Of a stretch of 64,000 nucleotides of DNA, positions 53,700 through 64,000 are shown one piece after another. The position numbers and the translations under genes were made by a program. How positions within the stretch are numbered: position 1 is the first letter of the stretch; the number at the start of each line of letters is the position of its first letter. The stretch spans positions 141,556 through 205,555 of the forward strand of contig NZ_BMIS01000006.1 of the NCBI RefSeq assembly GCF_014642675.1. The letters are read 5' to 3'. The notes below the pieces were generated by a model. The model did not search any database, was not told where the DNA came from, and was given only the letters and a program-made list of their open reading frames with translations. The stretch is from Nesterenkonia cremea. Lineage in GTDB: Bacteria > Actinomycetota > Actinomycetes > Actinomycetales > Micrococcaceae.

Positions 53700-54431
53700 G
53701 TGACCTCTCTCTATCTGGACTACGGGTACGGCTCACACGTCGGCCTGCGCCGCGAGCTGAACGAGGATTCCTCCGTGGTCACCGACACCCTCTTCGCCGT
53801 GGCTGACGGCATGGGCGGCCATGAGGCCGGCGAAGTCGCCTCCTCCCTGGCGGTCCAGACGCTGGCCGAGGGCTGGGACGCCGCGCAGGGCCTGATCAGC
53901 CGCCGTGAGATCCAGCAGTTCATCGATCGGGCCGATGTCCGCATCCGCGAGGCCACCGATTCCAAGGCCGGCACCACGCTGACCGGCGCCGCCCTGATCG
54001 AGGCGGAGAACGAGCTCCAGTGGCTGGTCTTCAACATCGGAGACTCCCGCACCTACATGTTCGAGGACCAGGAGCTGGTACGGCTGACCCGCGACCACTC
54101 CCAGGTCCAGGAGATGTATGAGTCCGGGATCATCACCGCTGAGGAGATCCACAACCACCCCAACCGCAACGTCATCACCCGGGCCCTGGGCGCCGGGGAG
54201 GTCTTCGACGCCGACTACTTCAGCGCCCCGGTCAACGCAGGTCAGCGCGCGCTGATCTGCTCCGACGGACTTACCGGCGAGCTGGAGGACGGGGAGATCG
54301 CAGAGATCCTCGGCCGGGGCGAATCCGCCCAGGAAACCGTGGACATCCTGATCCAGCAGTCCCTGCGCCGCGGCGGCCGTGACAACGTGACCGTCGTCGT
54401 CGTGGATGTGAAGGAAGAGCAGCAGGACTGA
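53700..54431 (+). CDS. PP2C-family protein serine/threonine phosphatase
   Basis: A 243-residue metal-dependent phosphatase. Motifs in order: GLRRELNEDSSVV, LFAVADGMGGHEAGEVASSL (metal Asp), AGTTLTGAALIE, FNIGDSRTYMFED, LTRDHSQVQEM, NVITRALG, ALICSDGLTGELED and GRDNVTVVVVDV. No membrane span is present, so it is cytosolic. The usual PknA/PknB-FtsW cluster is not here; the neighbours are a cyclase and gatC. Target proteins are unknown. Confidence 0.93.
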   Translation: MTSLYLDYGYGSHVGLRRELNEDSSVVTDTLFAVADGMGGHEAGEVASSLAVQTLAEGWDAAQGLISRREIQQFIDRADVRIREATDSKAGTTLTGAALIEAENELQWLVFNIGDSRTYMFEDQELVRLTRDHSQVQEMYESGIITAEEIHNHPNRNVITRALGAGEVFDADYFSAPVNAGQRALICSDGLTGELEDGEIAEILGRGESAQETVDILIQQSLRRGGRDNVTVVVVDVKEEQQD

Positions 54432-54438
54432 ACGGGTC

Positions 54439-54459
54439 ATCGGGGTCTGAGTCCCCGAT
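54439..54459 (+). terminator. Short hairpin after the PP2C gene
   Basis: ATCGGGG (54439-54445) and CCCCGAT (54453-54459) form a 7-base stem with a 7-base loop right after the stop codon. It is a modest terminator candidate; TAGTAT overlapping its end (54459-54464) could be the -10 of gatC. Confidence 0.4.
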
Positions 54460-54500
54460 AGTATGTGGGGGATACCCGAACCCCGATCTGAGGGAGATGC

Positions 54501-54862
54501 ATGTCTGACATCTCGCGCGCCGACGTCGAGCATCTGGCGAAGCTTGCGCATATCAGCATGACGGAGCATGAGCTGGAGAAGATGGCCGGAGAGCTGGCCG
54601 TCATCGTCGATTCCGTGAAGACGGTCGCTGATGCCGTGAGCAGCGCGGCAGTCTCCGGCGACGTCCCGGCCACCAGTCACCCACTGCCCCTGACCAATGT
54701 GTTCCGCGAAGATGTGGTCGGTGAGGTCTTCACCGCCGAGCAGTCGCTGAGCAACGCACCCGACGCCGAGGACGGCCGCTTCAAGGTCCCGGCCATCCTG
54801 GATGAAGAGAGCGAGCAAGGACCCGCGCTGCGGGGCCCCGCAGCGGGGGAAGGGAGCGAACG

Positions 54863-54866
<4 letters not shown>
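54501..54866 (+). CDS. gatC: Aspartyl/glutamyl-tRNA amidotransferase subunit C
   Basis: A 121-residue GatC, which clamps GatA to GatB. The conserved start is [20 protein letters not shown], then [14 protein letters not shown] [16 protein letters not shown] and [11 protein letters not shown]-terminal tail of about 22 residues, rich in Glu, Gly and Pro, goes beyond the usual length of about 98. GAGGGAG precedes the ATG. Its stop overlaps the gatA GTG by 4 bases. Confidence 0.93.
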
Positions 54867-56419
<1,553 letters not shown>

Positions 56420-56421
56420 GG

Positions 56422-57939
56422 ATGACTGACACCATCGCAGAAGCAGAGCCGCTGTCCTACGAGGAGGCGTTGGAGCGCTTCGACCCGGTCCTCGGCTTCG
56501 AGGTCCACGTGGAGCTCAACACCGTGACCAAGATGTTCTCCTCGGCGCCGAACGCCTTCGGCGACGATCCGAACACCAATGTGAACCCGGTCTGCTTGGG
56601 CCTGCCCGGCACCCTGCCGGTGGTCAACGGCACCGCTGTGGAGTCGGCCATCCGGCTGGGCTTGGCGCTGAACTGCCGGATCGCCGAGTCCTGCCGGTTC
56701 GCCCGCAAGCAGTACTTCTACCCGGACACTCCGAAGAACTGGCAGACCTCCCAGTACGACGAGCCCATCGCCTACGACGGCTACCTGGATGTGGAGCTGG
56801 ACGACGGCGAGATCTTCCGTGTGGAGATCGAGCGCGCCCACATGGAGGAGGACGCCGGCAAGCTGACCCATGCCGGAACCTCCGGGCGCATCCAGGGCGC
56901 GGACTACTCGCTGGTGGACTACAACCGCTCGGGTGTGCCGCTGATCGAGATCGTCACCAAGCCGATCGTCGGTGCCGGTGAGCGTGCCCCGGAGATCGCC
57001 CGGGCCTATGTCTCTGCGGTCCGTGACATCGTCAAGGGATTGGACATCTCGGATGCGCGCATGGAGCGCGGCAATGTCCGCTGCGACGCCAATGTCTCCC
57101 TGATGCCCAAGGGAAGCACCGAGTTCGGCACCCGCTCGGAGACCAAGAACGTGAACTCTATGCGCGCTGTGGAGCACGCGGTCACCTACGAGATCCGCCG
57201 TCACGCCGGTGTGCTCTCCTCCGGCGGCTCCATCGTCCAGGAGACCCGCCATTGGCAGGAGACCTCCCGGACCACCACCTCGGGCCGTCCGAAGTCCGAC
57301 GCCGACGACTACCGGTACTTCCCGGAGCCGGACCTGGTGCCGGTGGTGACCACCCAGGACTGGATCGAGCGGCTGCGCGCCGAGCTGCCCGAGCCGCCGG
57401 CTGAGCGCCGTCGTCGTCTGCGCGAGACCTGGGGCTACGCGGACAAGGAGTTCCGCGATGTGGTGGCCGCCGATCTGCTCGACGAGATCGAGGAGACCGT
57501 GGAGAAGGGCGCATCGCCCGCCGTCGCGCGCAAGTGGTGGATGGGTGAGATCTCCCGTCTGGCCAACGCCCGTGACCTGGATCCGGCGGCCCTGGGCGTG
57601 GCCCCGGCGACGATCATCGAGCTGAACAGCCTGATCGAGGCCGGACGCATCAATGACAAGATCGCCCGCCAGGTCCTGGAATTCCACGTGGACGGGGAAG
57701 GCTCCCCGGAGGCCATCGTGGAGGCCCGCGGCCTGGAGGTCGTCTCCGACGATGGCGCACTCTCGGCCGCCGTGGAGAAGGCCATGGAGGAGAACCCCGA
57801 TGTGGTGGAGAAGGTCAAGGGCGGAAAGCTCAAGGCCATCGGCGCCCTCATCGGCCCGGTGATGAAGGAGACCAAGGGCCAGGCCGACGCCGGCAAGGTC
57901 CGCGAGATCGTCCTGGAGAAGCTGGGCATCGAGGGCTGA
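56422..57939 (+). CDS. gatB: Aspartyl/glutamyl-tRNA amidotransferase subunit B
   Basis: A 505-residue subunit that binds tRNA and phosphorylates the misacylated amino acid. Seen: VLGFEVHVELNTVTKMFSSA, CLGLPGTLPVVN, KQYFYPDTPKNWQTSQYDEP, ERAHMEEDAGKLTH, YNRSGVPLIEIVT, RCDANVSL and SETKNVNSMRAVE. The C-terminal YqeY-like domain is intact to LEKLGIEG. AGGAGG lies 7 bases before ATG 56422; the longer ORF overlapping gatA is rejected. Confidence 0.96.
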   Translation: MTDTIAEAEPLSYEEALERFDPVLGFEVHVELNTVTKMFSSAPNAFGDDPNTNVNPVCLGLPGTLPVVNGTAVESAIRLGLALNCRIAESCRFARKQYFYPDTPKNWQTSQYDEPIAYDGYLDVELDDGEIFRVEIERAHMEEDAGKLTHAGTSGRIQGADYSLVDYNRSGVPLIEIVTKPIVGAGERAPEIARAYVSAVRDIVKGLDISDARMERGNVRCDANVSLMPKGSTEFGTRSETKNVNSMRAVEHAVTYEIRRHAGVLSSGGSIVQETRHWQETSRTTTSGRPKSDADDYRYFPEPDLVPVVTTQDWIERLRAELPEPPAERRRRLRETWGYADKEFRDVVAADLLDEIEETVEKGASPAVARKWWMGEISRLANARDLDPAALGVAPATIIELNSLIEAGRINDKIARQVLEFHVDGEGSPEAIVEARGLEVVSDDGALSAAVEKAMEENPDVVEKVKGGKLKAIGALIGPVMKETKGQADAGKVREIVLEKLGIEG

Positions 57940-57962
57940 GTCCTTCCCTCTCCCCTCCCGTC

Positions 57963-58028
57963 CGGTTGGCGCGCAGGTGTCGGAATGGCGGCGAAATCCG
58001 CCTCTTTCCGACACCTGCGCGCCAACCG
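57963..58028. repeat. Palindromic element A, left of the DUF559 gene
   Basis: Arms at 57963-57985 and 58006-58028 are perfectly complementary over 23 bases around a 20-base loop that contains a further GGCGG/CCGCC pair. The core 57974-58025 matches element B (59113-59164) at 46 of 52 positions in the same orientation. Confidence 0.85.
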
Positions 58029-58100
58029 ATTGTCGGGGAAGGTTTCCTCCACAGGGCGCGGTGAGTCACGGAGGCCACGCCCGGCCCTCCCCAGAGCGGC

Positions 58101-59108
58101 ATGGACCTCGCCTCGAGCAGCCTCTGCAGCGGCATGCTCGGTTCTGTGCGAACTTCTCATCCGCTTCCGCCTGAACTGCGAACTCGGCCCTTCACCCGCG
58201 CTGAGGCACTGCGCAGCGGAATCAGCGGTCAGCGCCTGCGCCGTCGAGATGTCGAGCGCCTCAGCCGAGGACTGTACCGGTGGACTGGGGCTGGATCCGG
58301 AGACGCCGACGTCGGGCGTTCAGGACTGGACGAGGCGCTGCTCAGTGCCTTCACCAGTCGCAGCGGAGAACTCTGGGTCAGTCATCTCACGGCAGCCCGT
58401 CTCTGGGACGCACCGCTTCCCGTGCGGTGCCGCTATGACCGGCGCCTGCATCTCAGCGGGCCCAACTGGACACATGACGTGCCGGCGTCGCCGTCGTGGT
58501 CCGGAGTGGCCCGGCATTTTCCTGAGGTCGGGCCGGGGGAGGTGATGGAACGCTCCGGCATCAGGGTCTCAGCCCCGCATCGGCTGTTCATCGATCGCAT
58601 GGCAGATCTGACGGCTCCGGAGCTGGTGTGCGTGGGGGATCGGCTCCTCCGGCATCCCTATCGGAGCCGTGAGGATCGTGACGAGCCGTACTGCACCCCC
58701 GAACAGCTGAGGTCCGCGGTGAGGCGCCATCCCTGGACCGCCGGCGTCGTCACTGCCCGGGAGGCTCTCGAGTCGGTGCGCATCGGCTCCGACTCTCCGC
58801 CGGAGACGCTGCTGAGACTCGCGATCGCCGAGGCGGGGCTGCCGGAGCCGGAGCTTCAGGCCCCGTGTGTGCCGGGGAGGCCGGGAACCGCTGTCGGGGA
58901 TATGGGATATCGCGACGCCCGCATCATCATCCAGTACGAGGGAGAGCATCACTTCTCCGCTGAGCAGCAGGCCCACGACCAGTGGCGAAATGCTGAGTTC
59001 GAAGCGGAGGGGTGGGTGGTCATCCTCGTGAACAGGGTGGATCTGGCCGAGAGCTTCCGACGAGTGGTGCTGCGCCTCAACCGCCTCCTCACCAACGCGT
59101 TCTCTTGA
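58101..59108 (+). CDS. AbiEi-antitoxin-like / DUF559 (Vsr-like nuclease fold) protein
   Basis: A 335-residue protein. The N-terminal part (LRTRPFTRAEALRSGISGQR, then VERLSRGLYRW) resembles the winged-helix AbiEi antitoxin domain. The C-terminal part (GDMGYRDARIIIQYEGEHH, then WRNAEFEAEGWVVILVNR) resembles DUF559/Vsr-like PD-(D/E)XK nucleases, with Asp and Glu-x-Glu in place. Such proteins are common in actinobacteria but their role is unproven. ATG 58134 is an alternative start. The gene lies between two near-identical palindromic elements; its stop codon is inside the left arm of the second. No toxin gene is adjacent. Confidence 0.75.
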   Translation: MDLASSSLCSGMLGSVRTSHPLPPELRTRPFTRAEALRSGISGQRLRRRDVERLSRGLYRWTGAGSGDADVGRSGLDEALLSAFTSRSGELWVSHLTAARLWDAPLPVRCRYDRRLHLSGPNWTHDVPASPSWSGVARHFPEVGPGEVMERSGIRVSAPHRLFIDRMADLTAPELVCVGDRLLRHPYRSREDRDEPYCTPEQLRSAVRRHPWTAGVVTAREALESVRIGSDSPPETLLRLAIAEAGLPEPELQAPCVPGRPGTAVGDMGYRDARIIIQYEGEHHFSAEQQAHDQWRNAEFEAEGWVVILVNRVDLAESFRRVVLRLNRLLTNAFS

Positions 59109-59170
59109 TGCACAGGTGTCGGAATAACGGCGAAATCTGCTTCAATCCGACACCTGCGCGCCAAGAGAAC
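59099..59170. repeat. Palindromic element B, right of the DUF559 gene
   Basis: Arms at 59099-59123 and 59146-59170 match at 22 of 25 positions (three transitions) with a 22-base loop. The core 59113-59164 is a 46/52 match to element A. It includes the stop codon of the DUF559 gene and covers the -35 position of the next gene. Confidence 0.85.
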
Positions 59171-59176
59171 GGAGAT

Positions 59177-59182
59177 TAGAGT
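59177..59182 (+). promoter_or_regulatory. -10 element of the fructosamine-kinase-like gene (leaderless)
   Basis: TAGAGT is followed by 7 bases and ATG 59190. The in-frame GTG at 59181 lies inside the hexamer and is therefore unlikely to be the start. Confidence 0.5.
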
Positions 59183-59189
59183 GGCAGGT

Positions 59190-62386
<3,197 letters not shown>

Positions 62387-62431
62387 GGAGGCCGTATCCG
62401 CCGCACTCGACGCCGCCCGCACCAGACCCAT

Positions 62432-63319
62432 ATGACCGCATCCGAGAACGACGCCGACAGAACGGAAACGATGACCACCGCTGAGGAACTTCTCGACATC
62501 GCCCGCGAAGCCGCTGCCGCCGGGGTCGCTGTCCTGGCCGAGCGCAGCGAGGTGGCACCTGCGGGTGTGGCCCTGGGACAGGAGCAGGCCGGTCTGCAGA
62601 CCAAGAGCTCCGAATCCGATCTGGTCACCGAGTTCGACCGCCGGGCCGAGCGCGCCGTGCGCGAGGTGATAACCCGGCGTCGTCCCGATGACGGAGTCTC
62701 CGGTGAGGAGTACGGCACCACTGCCGCCGAGAAGCCCTCGGGCTACCGGTGGTCCATCGATCCGCTGGACGGGACCACCAACTTCGTCCGCGGGGTCGTC
62801 TACTACGGCACCTCGGTGGCCGTGCAGGGTCCCTCCGGGCACTGGTTGGCCGGTGTGGTGGACGCCCCGGCCATCGGCCGCCACTGGTGGGCCACCCGCG
62901 GCGGGGGAGCCTGGACCACAGGCACCACCGCTGAGGGCGTCTCGGAGCCGGTGAAGCTCAAGGGGCCCCAGGGCTCCCGGGCCGCGGGCATCCTGGCCAC
63001 CGGCTTCGGCTATGACCCGGAGCGCCGCGAGGAGCAGACCAAAGCGGTCACCTCAATGCTCCCGCTGTTCGGCAATCTGCGCAGACTGGGCGCTGCGGCC
63101 CTGGACATCTGCATGGTGGCCGACGGGACCATGGACGCCTTCGCCGAATACGGGCTCTGGGAGCACGACTGGGCGGCCGGCACGCTCATCGCGGAGGAAG
63201 CCGGCGTGGAGGTCCGCCGCCCGGCCGATGCCAACAGCGCCGAGGCGCCCGACTGGTGCGTGGCCGGCGACATCGGCATCCCGCACAGCCAGCTGCGCCC
63301 GCGGCCCACCGGACTGTGA
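62432..63319 (+). CDS. Inositol monophosphatase family protein
   Basis: A 295-residue member of the IMPase family. Metal and substrate motifs are present: SESDLVTEFDRRAERAVREV, DDGVSGEEYGTT, SIDPLDGTTNFVRGVVYYGT, and WEHDWAAGTLIAEEAGVEVR. It should hydrolyse inositol-1-phosphate or a related sugar or nucleotide phosphate. ATG 62471 (MTTAEELLDIA) is a possible shorter start. It follows ligA by 45 bases. Confidence 0.88.
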   Translation: MTASENDADRTETMTTAEELLDIAREAAAAGVAVLAERSEVAPAGVALGQEQAGLQTKSSESDLVTEFDRRAERAVREVITRRRPDDGVSGEEYGTTAAEKPSGYRWSIDPLDGTTNFVRGVVYYGTSVAVQGPSGHWLAGVVDAPAIGRHWWATRGGGAWTTGTTAEGVSEPVKLKGPQGSRAAGILATGFGYDPERREEQTKAVTSMLPLFGNLRRLGAAALDICMVADGTMDAFAEYGLWEHDWAAGTLIAEEAGVEVRRPADANSAEAPDWCVAGDIGIPHSQLRPRPTGL

Positions 63320-63326
63320 GCCCGGC

Positions 63327-63872
63327 ATGAGCACTGCAGCCCGTGAGCATAAGCCCCAGGCCGCGCCGGTCATCCGTGAGGCGCGCCGCGAGGACTGGGA
63401 GCGCATCGCGGAGCTGACCGTCACGGCCTATGTCAGCGGCGGCTTCCTCTCCTCCGGAGATGACTACATCGCCCAGCTGGCCGACGTCGGGCCCCGCGCC
63501 ACGCAGGCCACCGTTCTGGTGGCCGAGGTGGAGGATGACCCCGGGGCTCCGGTGGTGGCGGCCTCGGTCTCCATCACCGAGGCTGGACAGTTCCTAGCGG
63601 AGGTCTCCCGGCCCGGGGAGATGGAGTTCCGCATGCTGGCGGTGCACCCGGACTTCCAGGGCCGCGGGATCGCCCGCCGCCTGGTCCGGCACATCCTGGC
63701 CATGGCCGAGGCCCGCCCCGACATCGAGGCGGTCACCCTCTGCAGCCTGAAGGCGATGACCGATGCCCATGAGCTGTACCGCTCAGAGGGGTTCGTGGAG
63801 GTCCCGGAGCGGGACTTTCACATCGAGGAGATCGGCGCCAGCTTTCCCTTCTTCATCCGCACGTTGCGCTAG
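63327..63872 (+). CDS. GNAT-family N-acetyltransferase
   Basis: A 181-residue acetyltransferase of unknown substrate. It has IREARREDWERIAELTVTAY, the acetyl-CoA loop FRMLAVHPDFQGRGIARRLV, then SLKAMTDAHELYRSEGF. The start is ATG 63327, 7 bases after the preceding stop; the longer ORF upstream overlaps the IMPase-like gene. The stop codon overlaps the stop of a converging IS481-type transposase, so the insertion sequence may have altered the last residues. Confidence 0.82.
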   Translation: MSTAAREHKPQAAPVIREARREDWERIAELTVTAYVSGGFLSSGDDYIAQLADVGPRATQATVLVAEVEDDPGAPVVAASVSITEAGQFLAEVSRPGEMEFRMLAVHPDFQGRGIARRLVRHILAMAEARPDIEAVTLCSLKAMTDAHELYRSEGFVEVPERDFHIEEIGASFPFFIRTLR

Positions 63873-64000
63873 GTGTAGGAGGGCAGGACGTTGGTGACGC
63901 GCCCCGGGACGAGGCTGGCAGGAGCTTGACCGTCTGCAGCTGAGTGGGGGCGGTGATGATTGTAGTGCTGAACCCAGACTTTCATCGCTTCTCCTCGGGC
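63869..64000 (-). mobile_element. IS481-family transposase, C-terminal end (continues beyond the window)
   Basis: Read on the minus strand from the window edge, the frame gives MKVWVQHYNHHRPHSAADGQ, then APASLVPGRVTNVLPSYT and TAG. The HYNHHRPHSA motif (the last catalytic region of DDE integrase-like transposases) and the TN-x-x-PSYT ending are typical of IS481. Only the last 43 residues are visible. Its stop overlaps that of the GNAT gene, so the insertion sequence end lies at or inside that gene. Confidence 0.85.

Noticed and set aside
59181..59189. GTG 59181 as start of the fructosamine-kinase-like gene
   Set aside because: The codon overlaps a TAGAGT -10 hexamer, whereas ATG 59190 lies at the spacing seen in the other leaderless genes.

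Overview
The window is a chromosomal segment of a GC-rich actinobacterium, most likely a member of the Micrococcaceae (a Nesterenkonia- or Arthrobacter-like organism is my guess, from family knowledge only). The supporting signs are strong G/C bias at third codon positions, frequent GTG starts, a GatCAB amidotransferase, an acyl-CoA carboxylase with an epsilon subunit, NAD(P)HX repair next to AcpS and Alr, and many start codons that sit 6-8 bases after a TAnnnT hexamer, as in leaderless transcripts.

Layout. 1-226: 3' end of truA. 328-13096: a sugar-PTS block with a surface protein, a PRD-type regulator, an EIIB-HPr fusion, EI (ptsI), mannitol EIICBA and mannitol-1-phosphate dehydrogenase, then on the minus strand fruR-fruK-fruA. 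This block separates truA from rplM-rpsI (13952-14929), which usually follow it closely. 15293-23905: glmM, two VanY-like carboxypeptidase lipoproteins around mscL, coaA, a frameshifted lipoprotein gene, a bile-acid-symporter remnant, glmS and acpS. 23910-31673: nnrD, alr and the t6A cluster tsaE-tsaB-rimI-tsaD, split by a phoA-type lipoprotein phosphatase. 31699-36606: a YbdK-type ligase, a GH3 NagZ-like lipoprotein and a THUMP-like methyltransferase. 36818-40954: an iron-siderophore ABC operon behind a DtxR/IdeR-type box. 40955-42972: decaying genes (eda remnant, MFS gene with an in-frame TAG). 43109-52040: a HATPase-LuxR fusion regulator, tenA, the acyl-CoA carboxylase genes with maf, an HSDL2-like SDR, birA and a PH-domain membrane protein. 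52033-57939: an Rv1264-like nucleotide cyclase, a PP2C phosphatase and gatCAB. 57963-59170: a DUF559/AbiEi-like gene bracketed by two copies of a palindromic element. 59190-64000: a fructosamine-kinase-like gene, ligA, an inositol-monophosphatase-like gene, a GNAT, and the 3' end of an IS481-type transposase.

How the genes work together. The PTS block supplies the general phosphotransfer proteins plus mannitol and fructose uptake and the first catabolic steps. glmS and glmM feed UDP-GlcNAc synthesis, while alr, the VanY-like enzymes and NagZ act on peptidoglycan. accA/accB/accE plus birA form a biotin-dependent carboxylase module. The iron operon imports ferric siderophore.

Most unusual: the palindrome-bracketed nuclease-like cassette, the EIIB-HPr fusion that keeps an internal HPr ribosome binding site, a REP-like sequence shared between an intergenic hairpin and the accE coding region, a structured rplM leader, the HATPase-LuxR fusion, and the dense set of apparent leaderless promoters. 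No CRISPR array, tRNA or rRNA gene was seen.
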